Shown: positions 1 through 9,778 of the stretch, piece after piece
Numbering within the stretch: position 1 is the stretch's first letter
Layout: each line of letters opens with the position of its first letter
DNA from: Clostridiaceae bacterium
GTDB lineage: Bacteria > Bacillota_A > Clostridia > Acetivibrionales > Acetivibrionaceae
NCBI GenBank assembly: GCA_012513545.1
Contig: JAAZCB010000395.1
Coordinates: 1 to 15,308, forward strand
DNA length: 15,308 nt
Direction: 5' to 3'
Position numbers and translations under genes: made by a program
The notes under the pieces: generated by a model
Told to the model about the DNA's origin: nothing
Seen by the model: the letters and a program-made list of their open reading frames with translations, nothing else
The model's database searches: none

Positions 1-3000
1 ACAGCTCTTTGAGGCTTATCATTTCCATATTGCAGCGGTTTTTAAAATCACCCTTTTCATCGAGAACATATGCTATACCACCGGACATCCCTGCGGCAAA
101 GTTTCTGCCTGTAGGACCTAATACCACTACTCTTCCACCGGTCATATATTCGCAGCCATGATCCCCAACACCTTCTACAACTGCATTAACTCCGCTGTTC
201 CTTACACAGAAACGTTCTCCGGATATTCCGCGAATATAGGCCTCGCCGCTTGTCGCTCCATAAAAGGCAACATTACCTATAATGATATTCTCCTCCGGTT
301 TATAACCTGCCTCTACTGGAGGACATGCTATAAGCTTTCCTCCCGACAAGCCCTTTCCGAAGTAGTCGTTGGCATCTCCCTCAAGCTTGAGGGTTATTCC
401 TTTTGGTACAAACGCACCAAAGCTTTGACCCGTTGAACCTTTAAACAAGAGGCTTACAGTGTCTTCAGGAAGTCCCTTGAGTCCGTATTTCCTGGTTACT
501 TCACTTCCCAGTATGGTTCCAACCACCCTGTCTGTATTTCGAATTTCCAGCTTCGCACTAACTTTTGTTCCGTAATCTATTGCAGGCTTGCAAATCTTTA
601 CAAGCTGTTTTATATCCATTGTGTCTTCAAGGCAATGGTCCTGCTTGATTTCACAGTAACGCTGGGAATAGACTTTTTCATCAGGTCTGTATAATATGCT
701 TGACAGGTCAAGTTTTTTAGCTTTCCAGTGGGTTATGCTGCCACTCATTTTCAATCTATCCGATCTGCCTACCATTTCGTCTATTGTTCTGAAACCTAAT
801 TGTGCCATAATTTCCCTGAGGTCCTGTGCTATAAATTTCATGAAATTAACTACATGGTCAGCCTTACCCGTAAATTTCTTTCTGAGTTCAGGGTTTTGCG
901 TAGCAACTCCAACAGGGCAGGTGTCAAGATTACAAACTCTCATCATAACGCAGCCAATCACAATCAACGGCGCTGTAGCAAAACCAAACTCTTCAGCACC
1001 AAGTAGCGCTGCAACTGCAACATCCTTACCTGTCATCAATTTTCCATCCGTCTCCACTGTTATCCTGCTTCTAAGTCCATTAAGCACAAGCGTCTGCTGG
1101 GTTTCGGCCAGACCCAGTTCCCAGGGCAAGCCCGCATGCCTGATACTTGTGCGGGGAGCTGCACCTGTACCGCCATCATAACCGCTGATCAGTACAACAT
1201 CGGCTTTTCCCTTCGATACTCCGGCTGCAACAGTTCCAACCCCAACTTCAGACACAAGCTTAACACTGACCCTTGCTTCTTTATTAGCATTTTTCAAGTC
1301 GTATATCAATTGCGCCAAGTCTTCTATCGAGTATATATCATGATGAGGAGGCGGCGAAATCAATCCTACACCAGGGGTAGAGCCTCTGACCTTTGCAATC
1401 CAGGGATATACTTTGGCCCCCGGTAATTGTCCTCCCTCACCGGGCTTTGCACCCTGTGCCATTTTGATCTGGATTTCCTTTGCATTAACCAGATAATTGC
1501 TGGTAACACCAAACCTGCCCGAGGCCACCTGTTTAATTGCACTGCACCTGGAATCTCCGTTCGGAAAAGGTATAAACCTTCCAGGGTCTTCTCCGCCTTC
1601 TCCGGTATTGCTCTTGCCTCTAATCCTGTTCATGGCAATTGCAAGAGTTTCATGAGCCTCCTTGCTTATTGACCCGTATGACATGGCACCCGTTTTGAAT
1701 CTTTGGCAAATAGATTCTACAGATTCCACTTCTTCGAGCGGCACAGGAGTCTGGTCAAACTTAAAGTCCAAAAGACCTCTTATCGTACAAAGCTTTTGTG
1801 TCTGATCGTTAATAATTTGCGCATATTCCTTAAATAATTTATAGTCTTCTGTTTTGCATGCTTCCTGCAGCTTGTGTACCGATAGAGGATTAAATAAATG
1901 AACCTCACCATCACTTCTCCATTGGTAATTTCCGGCTGTATCAAGCGCCCGTGAATTATCCACTGAACAGTATGCATTTTTGTGATTTATCAAAGTTTCA
2001 CTGGCAACCTCTTCAATACCTATCCCTTCTAATCTTGAAGGTGTGGAAGTAAAATATTTGTCAACAAATTTCCGGCCTAGGCCCAAAGCTTCGAAAATCT
2101 GTGAGCCCTGATAACTTTGGATTGTTGAAATACCCATTTTAGAGAGAACTTTTATAACCCCTTTTACAACTATCTTAATATATTTATGAACAACATCCTG
2201 AAGTTCATAACCCTCCAAATAACCTGTTTTAATAAGGTCTTCGAATGTCTCGAATACCAGGTAAGGGTTAACGGCAGAAACTCCATACCCAATCAGCAGG
2301 GCAAAATGATGCACTTCTCTTGGTTCCCCGGACTCTAGAACAATTCCCACACTTGTACGTGTACCCCTTCCTATCAAATGATGGTGAAGGCCAGAAACAG
2401 CCAGGAGTGCAGGTATAGGCGCCTTGGAACTGCTTATATTCCTGTCGGACAAAACAAGAATATTAGCACCTTTTTCAATTTCAGCATCTGCCTTTTGAAA
2501 CAATTCCTCCATAGCCGTTTCAAGACTATGCGACCCATTATTTGCATCAAAAAGGATTGGTAATACTGTTGCTTTAAAGCCATCCAACTTAATATTTTTC
2601 AACTGGTACAGCTGTTCATTATCAATTACAGGGTAATTAACTTTTATCTGCCTGCAGCTTTGAGGACCTGGGTTAATAAGGTTCCCCTCAGTACCAAGCA
2701 TCGTCGCAGTGGCTGTGACTATTTCCTCCCTGATAGCATCAATCGGAGGATTTGTCACCTGTGCAAACAACTGCTTGAAGTAGTTGTATAACAACTGGGG
2801 TCTGTCCGAAAGAACTGCCAGGGGAGTATCATTCCCCATTGCCCCTATTGGGTCCGTTCCTTCCTTAATCATAGGAATTAACAGAGTTTTAAGGTCTTCA
2901 AAAGTATATCCGAATACTTTCTGCCGGGTAACAAGTGCATCCTTTTCAAGGTCATACTTCCCATGTACTTCACTGTTTGAGTGCATTTCTTGAAGCAGGT

Positions 3001-4345
3001 CAAGATCAACCATATTCTCCTGAAGCCATTTTCTATAGGGGAATCTCGCAGCAGCAGTACTTTTAAGCTCATCATCGGCAATTATACGCCCGCTGGCAGT
3101 GTCAATCAGGAGCATTCTGCCCGGTTTCAATCTGCTCTTTTCCACAATATTATTCTCATCAATATCCAGCACACCAACTTCAGAAGCCAGTATAACCATG
3201 TTGTCCCTGGTAATATAATACCTCGACGGTCTTAGTCCATTGCGGTCTAATACAGCACCTATTTTAGTCCCGTCGGTAAAAGCCATGGCAGCCGGACCAT
3301 CCCATGGTTCCATCAGACAGCTGTTGAATTCATACAGTGCTTTTTTCTCATCACTCATGGACTCGTGATTTGACCATGGTTCCGGAATCATCATCATCAT
3401 AGAGTCCTCTATCGATCTTCCCGACAGTACCAAAAACTCAAAGCAGTTGTCAAACATGGAAGAGTCACTTCCACTATTGTCAATAATCGGCATTATATCG
3501 GAAACATTTTCTCCGAACAAATCTGTTTTGAACAGGTGCTGTCTTGCATTCATCCAATTCACATTGCCGCGGATGGTGTTAATTTCTCCGTTATGGATGA
3601 TATATCTGTTAGGATGAGCCCTTTCCCAACTCGGAAAGGTATTTGTACTGTAACGTGAATGTACCAGCGCAAGTGCAGAAGTATAATCACTGCTCAATAA
3701 ATCCTTGTAAAACAATTCCACCTGATCTGCTGTAAGCATCCCTTTATATACAATCGTCCTTGATGAAAAGCTCGGCAGATAAATATAATACTTCTCCCGC
3801 TGTGCATAGTTTTCAATTTTCTTTCTAACTAAATAAAGCTTTCTTTCAAAATCAATCCCGTTTTTTATCTCTTGTGGCCTCTTGACGAACACCTGCATTA
3901 TTAACGGCATTGAAGACCTTGCTGAGTCTCCGATGGCAGAAGCATCGACAGGAACCTCTCTCCACCCGAGTAATTCAAGCTTCTCTTCAAACAGCGTCTT
4001 GTTGAAATAGTCAAGCAAATTCTCTCTTTGGGAGACATCATGAGGTAAAAAAACCATTCCAACACCGTATTCTCCGTCTTCTGGAAGTAATATATCAATT
4101 TTTTTACATACCTTTTTAAAATACTCATGAGGTATTTGCGTCAATATACCTGCTCCGTCACCTGTATTTGTCTCAGCTCCGCTGGCTCCACGATGATTGA
4201 GATTAATCAGCACCCGAATAGCCTTCATTACTATTTCATGGGACTTTTCTCCTTTAACGTTGGCAACAAAGCCTATTCCACAAGCATCATGTTCAAATTG
4301 CGGATCATATAACCCCTGCTTTTCCGGTAAACCACGACATATCAT
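1..4345 (-). CDS. gltB: Glutamate synthase (GOGAT) large subunit, C-terminal end cut by window edge
   Basis: Transfers the amide nitrogen of glutamine to 2-oxoglutarate, giving two glutamates; cytoplasmic, normally partnered by a small subunit (GltD) that is not in the window. About 1448 codons are open from 4345 to the edge, against roughly 1500 for the family. Cys22 in the motif HDACGIGF is the N-terminal nucleophile of the class II glutaminase domain, so a 21-residue propeptide is predicted to be removed. The central part is followed by the FMN domain ([29 protein letters not shown]), then the three cysteines of the 3Fe-4S cluster at about C1132, C1138 and C1143 (C-x5-C-x4-C), then the start of the C-terminal beta-helix. 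Start: ATG at 4345 is preferred because AGGAAGG lies 9 nt upstream. An ATG at 4351 is too close to that site, and an in-frame ATG at 4483 lacks a good one. Confidence 0.97.
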   Translation of the reverse strand, partial: MICRGLPEKQGLYDPQFEHDACGIGFVANVKGEKSHEIVMKAIRVLINLNHRGASGAETNTGDGAGILTQIPHEYFKKVCKKIDILLPEDGEYGVGMVFLPHDVSQRENLLDYFNKTLFEEKLELLGWREVPVDASAIGDSARSSMPLIMQVFVKRPQEIKNGIDFERKLYLVRKKIENYAQREKYYIYLPSFSSRTIVYKGMLTADQVELFYKDLLSSDYTSALALVHSRYSTNTFPSWERAHPNRYIIHNGEINTIRGNVNWMNARQHLFKTDLFGENVSDIMPIIDNSGSDSSMFDNCFEFLVLSGRSIEDSMMMMIPEPWSNHESMSDEKKALYEFNSCLMEPWDGPAAMAFTDGTKIGAVLDRNGLRPSRYYITRDNMVILASEVGVLDIDENNIVEKSRLKPGRMLLIDTASGRIIADDELKSTAAARFPYRKWLQENMVDLDLLQEMHSNSEVHGKYDLEKDALVTRQKVFGYTFEDLKTLLIPMIKEGTDPIGAMGNDTPLAVLSDRPQLLYNYFKQLFAQVTNPPIDAIREEIVTATATMLGTEGNLINPGPQSCRQIKVNYPVIDNEQLYQLKNIKLDGFKATVLPILFDANNGSHSLETAMEELFQKADAEIEKGANILVLSDRNISSSKAPIPALLAVSGLHHHLIGRGTRTSVGIVLESGEPREVHHFALLIGYGVSAVNPYLVFETFEDLIKTGYLEGYELQDVVHKYIKIVVKGVIKVLSKMGISTIQSYQGSQIFEALGLGRKFVDKYFTSTPSRLEGIGIEEVASETLINHKNAYCSVDNSRALDTAGNYQWRSDGEVHLFNPLSVHKLQEACKTEDYKLFKEYAQIINDQTQKLCTIRGLLDFKFDQTPVPLEEVESVESICQRFKTGAMSYGSISKEAHETLAIAMNRIRGKSNTGEGGEDPGRFIPFPNGDSRCSAIKQVASGRFGVTSNYLVNAKEIQIKMAQGAKPGEGGQLPGAKVYPWIAKVRGSTPGVGLISPPPHHDIYSIEDLAQLIYDLKNANKEARVSVKLVSEVGVGTVAAGVSKGKADVVLISGYDGGTGAAPRTSIRHAGLPWELGLAETQQTLVLNGLRSRITVETDGKLMTGKDVAVAALLGAEEFGFATAPLIVIGCVMMRVCNLDTCPVGVATQNPELRKKFTGKADHVVNFMKFIAQDLREIMAQLGFRTIDEMVGRSDRLKMSGSITHWKAKKLDLSSILYRPDEKVYSQRYCEIKQDHCLEDTMDIKQLVKICKPAIDYGTKVSAKLEIRNTDRVVGTILGSEVTRKYGLKGLPEDTVSLLFKGSTGQSFGAFVPKGITLKLEGDANDYFGKGLSGGKLIACPPVEAGYKPEENIIIGNVAFYGATSGEAYIRGISGERFCVRNSGVNAVVEGVGDHGCEYMTGGRVVVLGPTGRNFAAGMSGGIAYVLDEKGDFKNRCNMEMISLKEL

Positions 4346-4371
4346 AATCATCAGCCTTCCTGTTTCAAAAT

Positions 4372-4399
4372 TTGCAATAATCATATCTAAAAATTGCAA
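4372..4399. promoter_or_regulatory. Paired TTGCAA box C (TTGCAA-N16-TTGCAA), next to gltB start
   Basis: TTGCAA at 4372-4377 and again at 4394-4399, with exactly 16 bases between. As RNA it could form a 7-bp stem (TTGCAAT/ATTGCAA) just upstream of the gltB ribosome binding site. As DNA, the two palindromic hexamers sit 22 bp apart, about two helical turns. The same arrangement recurs at 4692-4719 and 12525-12552. The function is inferred; a bound protein is not known. Confidence 0.5.
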
Positions 4400-4421
4400 G
4401 TACAAAATATAACAATTTCTT

Positions 4422-4473
4422 AATTTATAAAATAAAATGCCCAACAGAGAATAAACCTTACTCTCCATTGAGC
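4422..4473 (-). terminator. Terminator-like hairpin inside the gltB leader (putative attenuator)
   Basis: On the minus strand, bases 4473 to 4439 form a 16-bp stem with four G-U pairs and a 3-base loop (GGT). It is followed by ATTTTATTTT. It lies about 155 nt into the predicted leader and about 95 nt before the gltB start, so it would stop transcription before the gene unless it is opened. A short upstream segment, TTACTC, is complementary to GAGTAA in the 5' arm and could be part of an alternative fold. The T-tract is interrupted by A, so termination strength is uncertain. Confidence 0.6.
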
Positions 4474-4572
4474 ACAAATTCATTGGTTTCAATCTAACCT
4501 TGAGTAACAAACAAGAATCACCGGAAATCGGGACTGTTCCAACCCCTATCCAACCTCATCAGTATGTTTGCC

Positions 4573-4623
4573 GTAATAAACAAGCAAAATGCATCATTGC
4601 ATTTTCACGTATTTGTTTATCAC
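4573..4623 (-). promoter_or_regulatory. Long hairpin at the 5' end of the gltB leader, with an ANTAR-like hexaloop
   Basis: The basal stem pairs 4613-4623 with 4573-4583 (11 bp, one G-U). The apical stem AAAATGC/GCATTTT pairs 4599-4605 with 4586-4592 and closes the six-base loop AATGAT (A at position 1, G at position 4). The loop could close further to a tetraloop. The hairpin begins about 6 nt after the predicted transcription start. Loops with A1 and G4 are the recognition signature of ANTAR antiterminators, which normally bind two such hairpins; no clear second one is seen here. Confidence 0.5.
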
Positions 4624-4635
4624 TTGTTTAATTAT

Positions 4636-4664
4636 ATTATACATTCCAAAAAAAAAATTTACAA
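4636..4664 (-). promoter_or_regulatory. Predicted sigma-A promoter of gltB
   Basis: The -35 is TTGTAA (4659-4664), the spacer 17 bp, and the -10 TATAAT (4636-4641). A second TATAAT overlaps at 4631-4636. The predicted start near 4629 gives a leader of about 285 nt. The spacer contains a long A/T run. The promoter lies 70 bp after the gatB stop codon, so gltB probably has its own transcript. Confidence 0.65.
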
Positions 4665-4691
4665 GTATTTTTGATAAAAAAATATTGAATT

Positions 4692-4719
4692 TTGCAATTT
4701 TTAATATCAATTCTTGCAA
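4692..4719. promoter_or_regulatory. Paired TTGCAA box B, upstream of the gltB promoter
   Basis: TTGCAA at 4692-4697 and 4714-4719 with 16 bases between; the inverted repeat extends to 7 bp per arm (TTTGCAA/TTGCAAA). Its centre is about 76 bp upstream of the predicted gltB start, a typical activator position. It also lies just after the gatB stop codon, so a role as a transcript-end hairpin was considered. A T-run follows only after a gap of about 8 nt on the minus strand. Confidence 0.5.
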
Positions 4720-4734
4720 ATCTTTCTTTTTACT

Positions 4735-6171
4735 TCACAGTTTTTCCAGAGTTTCCTTTAACAATCGATTCAAAATCTGAGGGTTTGCTTTCCCCCTTGT
4801 TTCCTTCATAGCCTGCCCTACCAAGAATCCAAAGGCTTTGTCCTTTCCATTCTTAAAATCAGCAACAGATTGAGGATTTGAAGTAATTATTTTTTTAACT
4901 GTCTCTAATAGGGCACTTTCATCATTCACTACCTCAAGCCCCTGTTCCTTTACAATAGTCAAGGGATCTTTTTTTGTTTCAAACATGATTGAAATTACTT
5001 TTTTAGCTATCGTGTTACTTATTTTTCCGTCGTCAACCATAGAAACAACCTCCCCTAAGTATTGTGCGGGGAATGGTATATCCCGGGCCTCAAGGTCGCC
5101 TTCCTTTAAACACTTTAGTAAATCTCCCAGAATAAAATTGCTGACTGCTTTTATGTTTTTTGTATACTTCAAAACCTCTTCGAAGAAATCTGCCAGATGT
5201 TTTGAAGCAGTGATAAGACCTGCATCTTGTTCCGGTAACCCGAATTCCTTAACATACATCCGTTTCCTTTTATCAGGGAGTTCCGGAAGTGTATCCTTTA
5301 TATTTTGAATTTCCTCTGAGGTTAACATAACAGGAACAAGATCAGGGTCAGGAAAATACCTATAATCATGAGCCTCTTCCTTGCTTCTCATAGCATAGCT
5401 GATGCCCTTGTCGTCATCCCACCTTCTTGTTTCCTGCACTATTTTACCACCGTCTTCGATTTCCTCTATCTGGCGCTCTGCCTCTGCATTAATAGCTCTT
5501 ACAATACTTCTTATGGAATTCAGATTTTTCATTTCAGTCCGTGTACCAAATTCCTTCTGGCCCTTTTTCCTCACCGAAAGGTTAACATCAGCCCGAAGTG
5601 ATCCTTCCTGCATTTTACAGTCAGAAACCCCTGTATATTCAAGTATTGCCTTGACACTCTCGACAAAAAGCCTTGCCTCCTCTGCTGATCTCATGTCAGG
5701 TTCTGACACAATCTCAATAAGAGGCACCCCACACCTGTTATAGTCAATCAGAGATCCCGATTCCCACTCATCATGCAGCAGCTTGCCGGCATCCTCTTCA
5801 ATATGGATTCTGGTAATACCAATCCTTTTTGTATCCTCACCTGGCTTTATATCTATATATCCTCCGGAACACAGAGGCAGATCGAATTGGGATATCTGAT
5901 AAGCCTTGGGTAGATCGGGGTAAAAATAGTTCTTTCTGTCCTGCTTACTGTATTCAGCAATATTGCAATTCATTGCCAGACCGGCTTTCGCAGCATACAA
6001 AACAACCTTTTCATTAAGCACCGGAAGCGTTCCAGGCATTCCTAAGCATACAGGACAACAGTGGGTATTAACCTCCCCGCCGAATTGTGTTGTACAGGAA
6101 CAGAATATTTTTGATTCGGTTGATAGTTCCGCATGTATTTCAAGTCCAATGACAATTTCATAATCACTCAT
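4735..6171 (-). CDS. gatB: Asp-tRNA(Asn)/Glu-tRNA(Gln) amidotransferase subunit B
   Basis: GatB is the tRNA-binding and kinase-like subunit of GatCAB. It phosphorylates the side chain of misacylated Asp- or Glu-tRNA with ATP and then amidates it with ammonia channelled from GatA. The protein has 478 residues, normal for the family. It opens with IVIGLEIHAEL, then four cysteines (C24, C26, C39, C42 within FCSC...CPVC) that form the zinc site seen in one branch of GatB. The motif YFYPDLPKAYQISQFD follows near residue 82, and a YqeY-like helical tail ends the protein. It starts 10 nt after gatA, with GAGGTG as ribosome binding site, and is the last gene of the operon. No clear T-rich terminator is visible after it. 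Confidence 0.97.
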   Translation of the reverse strand: MSDYEIVIGLEIHAELSTESKIFCSCTTQFGGEVNTHCCPVCLGMPGTLPVLNEKVVLYAAKAGLAMNCNIAEYSKQDRKNYFYPDLPKAYQISQFDLPLCSGGYIDIKPGEDTKRIGITRIHIEEDAGKLLHDEWESGSLIDYNRCGVPLIEIVSEPDMRSAEEARLFVESVKAILEYTGVSDCKMQEGSLRADVNLSVRKKGQKEFGTRTEMKNLNSIRSIVRAINAEAERQIEEIEDGGKIVQETRRWDDDKGISYAMRSKEEAHDYRYFPDPDLVPVMLTSEEIQNIKDTLPELPDKRKRMYVKEFGLPEQDAGLITASKHLADFFEEVLKYTKNIKAVSNFILGDLLKCLKEGDLEARDIPFPAQYLGEVVSMVDDGKISNTIAKKVISIMFETKKDPLTIVKEQGLEVVNDESALLETVKKIITSNPQSVADFKNGKDKAFGFLVGQAMKETRGKANPQILNRLLKETLEKL

Positions 6172-6181
6172 TTATATCACC

Positions 6182-7642
6182 TCATAAACCAGGTTTCAAT
6201 TTATGAAACTCTGAATTTTGTTGAAATGCATATGCCACCCTTAAAAGCGTGGGCTCATCAAGAGCCTTTCCGATGAGCTGCAGTCCAATTGGCAGCCTTT
6301 TTTGGTCTAAACCGCAAGGCACAACCAGGCCCGGAAGTCCTGCGATATTGACAGAAACTGTATAGATATCACCAAGATACATTTCCAGAGGATTATCCGA
6401 TTTTTCTCCAAATTTGTAAGCTGTAGTTGGTGCAGTAGGTCCGATTATCAAATCGTATTTATCAAACGTCCTGTCAAATTCCTTCTTTATTATAGTCCTG
6501 ACCTGAAGGGCCTTTTTGTAGTAGGCGTCATAATAGCCGGAGCTCAGGGCATAGGTACCCAGCATAATTCTTCTTTTTACCTCATCTCCGAAGCCTTCGC
6601 TTCTCGTCCTGCAGTACAGCTCCATGAGATCACTGAATTTTTCAGCCCTGTAGCCGTATTTGACACCATCGAACCTCGCAAGGTTAGAACTTGCTTCTGC
6701 GGATGAAATAAGATAATATGCAGGTATTGCATACTCAGTAACCGGAAGGCTGCATTCCTCCCACTCAGCTCCTAGCGACACAAGTATGTTCAGAGCCTCG
6801 AGTACGCTTTTCCTGACCTCCGGACTGATTCCCTCCCCGATGTATTCTTTGGGAACCCCTATTTTCATGCCCTTTATATCATTAACCAGAGCCTTCGTAT
6901 AATCAGGGTATTCAATATTCAAGGAAGTTGCATCCCTTGGATCATGCCCTGTAATTACATTCAATACAAGTGCAAGGTCCTCAACATCCTTGGAAATAGG
7001 TCCAATCTGGTCTAAGGATGATGCAAAAGCCACTAGCCCATACCTGGACACAGTGCCGTAGGTAGGCTTCATCCCTGTAACACCGCAGAATGCTGCAGGC
7101 AAACGTATTGAACCGCCGGTGTCCGAGCCCATTGAAAAGGGTGACAAATCTGCCGACACCGCTGCAGCCGAGCCACCACTCGAGCCGCCGGGAACTCTCT
7201 CAAAATCCCATGGGTTTTTCACCTTATGAAAGAAGGATGTTTCATTAGTAGAGCCCATTGCAAATTCATCCATATTGAGCTTACCCAAGAGCACCGTTCC
7301 TGCATCTTTCAACTTCCCGCTTACAGTTGCATCGTACGGGGGTATAAAATTGTGCAGCATTTTTGAAGCACAGGTTGTTTTTATATTCCTTGTACATATA
7401 TTGTCTTTCATGGCAACAGGAATACCCATCAAGGGAGATATGTCCTCTTCCCTGTCTATTAAAGCCTGACATTTCGCAGCCTCTTCAAGCGCTGTATCTT
7501 CACACACCGATATATAACACCCTAATTCAGGATTTAGCTTTTTGATTCTTTCCAGGTATTCTTTAGTAATTTCAACCGAGCTTGCCTTCTTATTTTTTAA
7601 TAGATCCGAAAGCTGCTTTATTGTTAATTCATATAGAGCCAA
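6182..7642 (-). CDS. gatA: Asp-tRNA(Asn)/Glu-tRNA(Gln) amidotransferase subunit A (glutaminase)
   Basis: GatA is an amidase-signature enzyme that hydrolyses glutamine and passes ammonia to GatB. The catalytic Ser-cisSer-Lys triad is visible as K79 (PVAMKDN), S154 (GGSSGGS) and S178 (SDTGGSIR), in the same positions as in the well-studied Staphylococcus aureus enzyme. The length of 486 residues is normal. The start codon is TTG at 7642, chosen because AGGAGG lies 8 nt upstream and no in-frame ATG fits the conserved N-terminus [10 protein letters not shown]. It lies 15 nt after gatC and 10 nt before gatB, clearly in one operon. The TTG start may tune the level relative to its partners. Confidence 0.97.
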   Translation of the reverse strand: MALYELTIKQLSDLLKNKKASSVEITKEYLERIKKLNPELGCYISVCEDTALEEAAKCQALIDREEDISPLMGIPVAMKDNICTRNIKTTCASKMLHNFIPPYDATVSGKLKDAGTVLLGKLNMDEFAMGSTNETSFFHKVKNPWDFERVPGGSSGGSAAAVSADLSPFSMGSDTGGSIRLPAAFCGVTGMKPTYGTVSRYGLVAFASSLDQIGPISKDVEDLALVLNVITGHDPRDATSLNIEYPDYTKALVNDIKGMKIGVPKEYIGEGISPEVRKSVLEALNILVSLGAEWEECSLPVTEYAIPAYYLISSAEASSNLARFDGVKYGYRAEKFSDLMELYCRTRSEGFGDEVKRRIMLGTYALSSGYYDAYYKKALQVRTIIKKEFDRTFDKYDLIIGPTAPTTAYKFGEKSDNPLEMYLGDIYTVSVNIAGLPGLVVPCGLDQKRLPIGLQLIGKALDEPTLLRVAYAFQQNSEFHKLKPGL

Positions 7643-7657
7643 TACCTTGCCCTCCTT

Positions 7658-7945
7658 TCATTCTACAATACGAGGAACCTTAAAACACCCATCTTTCTCC
7701 ATAGGCGCATTCAAGAGTATACTACCCCTTTCAAAGGACGGATTTACTTCATCTTTCCTCTGTACATTTTTGACCGGAACAACATGAGCCGTGGGTTCAA
7801 CATCCGTTGTATCAAGTTCATTAAGTTTATCCACGTATTCAACTATACTCTCCATATCTTTAGCAAATTTCAAAATTTCCTCCTCGCTCAAGTCAAGTCT
7901 GGAAAGCTTTGCAACATGCTTAATTGTTTCCACTGTAACCTTCAT
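7658..7945 (-). CDS. gatC: Asp-tRNA(Asn)/Glu-tRNA(Gln) amidotransferase subunit C
   Basis: GatC is a small subunit of 95 residues that wraps around GatA and GatB and stabilises the complex. The N-terminal helix pair (VETIKHVAKLSRLDLSEEE) and the C-terminal segment with the pattern RKDEV...NAP...FKVPRIVE are typical of the family. The ATG overlaps the aspS stop codon (ATGA, 4-nt overlap), so translation is probably coupled. A strong AAGGAGG site lies within the end of aspS. The gene order aspS-gatC-gatA-gatB puts the mischarging synthetase and the repair enzyme in one transcript. Confidence 0.96.
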   Translation of the reverse strand: MKVTVETIKHVAKLSRLDLSEEEILKFAKDMESIVEYVDKLNELDTTDVEPTAHVVPVKNVQRKDEVNPSFERGSILLNAPMEKDGCFKVPRIVE

Positions 7946-9708
7946 AAAACCTCCTTCGGCACATCCAATTTAATATGCACCTCTTTAAGCTGCTTTTGAG
8001 TAACACCAGAAGGTGCTCCCATTAATAAGTCCTGGGCCTTGCTGTTCATAGGAAAAGCTATGACTTCTCTGATATTCGGTTCATCACACAAAAGCATAAC
8101 CATCCTGTCAATACCTGGAGCAATCCCTGCGTGGGGAGGCGGACCATATTGAAAAGCATTAAACAGTGCCGGAAACTTGTTTTCAATATCCGAAAAACTG
8201 TAGCCTGCAAGCTCAAAAGCCTTTACCATAATCTCAGGATCATGGTTTCTAACAGCCCCCGAGGATAGCTCAACCCCATTACATACTATATCATACTGGT
8301 AAGCCAAAATCTCCAACGGATCAAAATTTTTCAAAGAATCCATCCCTCCCTGAGGCATGGAAAACGGATTATGGCTGAATTCGATTTTTTCTGTGTCAGG
8401 ATTGAGTTCAAACATTGGGAAATCTACTATCCAGCAGAATTTGTAAACATTCTTTTCAATTATATCCAATTGCTTTGCCAGTTCAGTCCGCACAAGTCCG
8501 GAAAACCTTTCAACATTTTTAATACCGTCAGCAAAGAAAAATATCGCGTCCCCTGCTTTCGCCGAGGCGCATTCAATGATTTTCGCCGTATCTTCCGGTG
8601 GTATAAATTTCGCAACAGGTCCCTGAAAAGTCATATCCTCATTTATTTTCACCCATGCCAGCCCTTTAGCTCCAATCCCGGTAGCAAAATCCAGCATTGT
8701 ATCAAAAAAGCTTCTTGGCTGCTTTCCACACCCGGGAACACAAATTACCCTGACAACTTTATTCCTGAAAGCATTAAAGTCACTGTTAGCAAACAATCCA
8801 CTTATATCATGTATTACAAGTGGGTTACGCAAATCCGGTTTATCTGTACCATAGCGGAGCATGGCCTCCTTATACGGAATTTTAACAAAGGCTTCACTTA
8901 CCTCCCAGTCAGAAAATTCCCCAAAAACGCCTCGCAAAAGCTCTTCAACCACACAGAACACATCCTCCTGAGTAGCAAATGCCATTTCAAGATCCAGTTG
9001 GTAAAACTCTCCAGGAGATCTGTCCGCCCTGGCATCTTCATCCCTGAAGCACGGGGCAATCTGAAAGTATTTATCAAACCCCGAAACCATCAACAACTGC
9101 TTAAACTGCTGGGGAGCCTGTGGCAATGCATAAAATTTACCCGGGTGAACCCTGCTTGGAACCAGATAATCCCTTGCTCCCTCAGGTGAAGAACTTGTCA
9201 GAATCGGAGTCTGCATTTCCAGAAATCCGGCATCCACCATTTTGTTCCTGATACTGTGAATTATCCTGGACCTCAAAACAATATTTGAATGTAATTTATC
9301 ATTCCTCAAATCCAGAAAACGATACTTTAAACGCAAATCCTCACGGGCCTCTCTTGAAGCTCCCACTTCAAAAGGCAGCTGTTTTGCAACCTTTCCCAGT
9401 ACTGTTATAGCCTCAACCTTTATTTCAACTCTTCCGGTTGAGATATTTGTGTTGACAGTGTCTTCAGTCCTTTTGCAAACAGGACCCGTTACTGAAACGG
9501 TAGATTCTTTAGGTATTTTTGAAACAATCTTCTCCAAATCATCATTTTCAGACACAACTGCCTGAGTCACTCCGTAATGGTCCCTGATATCAATAAATAT
9601 CAGACTGCCGTGGTCTCTTATATTCTGAACCCACCCGGCAATCCGGACTGTTTGACCAACATTTTCAATATCCAATTCTCCACAGCTATGAGTTCTATAT
9701 ATATGCAT
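7942..9708 (-). CDS. aspS: Aspartyl-tRNA synthetase, probably non-discriminating (Asp/Asn)
   Basis: Charges tRNA(Asp), and probably tRNA(Asn), with aspartate; class II synthetase of bacterial type, 588 residues. An N-terminal OB-fold anticodon-binding domain (to about 105) is followed by the catalytic core: ATP/Asp motifs near 177-206 (PEGARDYLVPSR, QQFKQLLM), motif 2 FRDED at 221-225, an inserted GAD domain around 290-410, and motif 3 (GIAPGIDRMVM) at 528-538. His33 (RDHGSL) matches the histidine reported in non-discriminating enzymes, where discriminating ones such as E. coli have Leu. The motif 2 region reads RADRSPGEFYQLD rather than the common RADRQPEFTQID and resembles the alphaproteobacterial type. 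GGAGG lies 10 nt before the ATG. Linkage to gatCAB supports a role in the tRNA-dependent Asn pathway; a second, ordinary aspS may exist elsewhere. Confidence 0.95.
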   Translation of the reverse strand: MHIYRTHSCGELDIENVGQTVRIAGWVQNIRDHGSLIFIDIRDHYGVTQAVVSENDDLEKIVSKIPKESTVSVTGPVCKRTEDTVNTNISTGRVEIKVEAITVLGKVAKQLPFEVGASREAREDLRLKYRFLDLRNDKLHSNIVLRSRIIHSIRNKMVDAGFLEMQTPILTSSSPEGARDYLVPSRVHPGKFYALPQAPQQFKQLLMVSGFDKYFQIAPCFRDEDARADRSPGEFYQLDLEMAFATQEDVFCVVEELLRGVFGEFSDWEVSEAFVKIPYKEAMLRYGTDKPDLRNPLVIHDISGLFANSDFNAFRNKVVRVICVPGCGKQPRSFFDTMLDFATGIGAKGLAWVKINEDMTFQGPVAKFIPPEDTAKIIECASAKAGDAIFFFADGIKNVERFSGLVRTELAKQLDIIEKNVYKFCWIVDFPMFELNPDTEKIEFSHNPFSMPQGGMDSLKNFDPLEILAYQYDIVCNGVELSSGAVRNHDPEIMVKAFELAGYSFSDIENKFPALFNAFQYGPPPHAGIAPGIDRMVMLLCDEPNIREVIAFPMNSKAQDLLMGAPSGVTQKQLKEVHIKLDVPKEVL

Positions 9709-9733
9709 TATAGAAGTTCCTCCTTCCTAAATT

Positions 9734-9778
9734 AAAAACCCCCCCGTCCACTATAATATAAATTATAGGGACGAGAGG
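9734..9778 (-). terminator. T-box-controlled terminator ahead of aspS
   Basis: On the minus strand, CCTCTCGTCC plus CTATAAT (9778 to 9762) pairs with ATTATAG plus GGACGGGGGGG (about 9757 to 9740), with one bulged T and a TTAT loop. TTTTT follows at 9738-9734. Its 5' part must be freed from the alternative antiterminator formed with the T-box sequence just upstream. Confidence 0.85.

Noticed and set aside
696..1181. 161-codon plus-strand open frame, with several others across 158-4412
   Set aside because: Antisense shadows of gltB, whose frame is open and carries the FMN and iron-sulfur motifs.
4691..4720. Simple terminator for gatB
   Set aside because: The inverted repeat is AT-rich with a 16-base loop and no immediate T-run, and its spacing repeats at two other sites, which points to a binding site.
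8371..9189. 272-codon open frame on the plus strand
   Set aside because: It lies entirely antisense to aspS, whose family motifs are complete. The translation has no recognisable domain.
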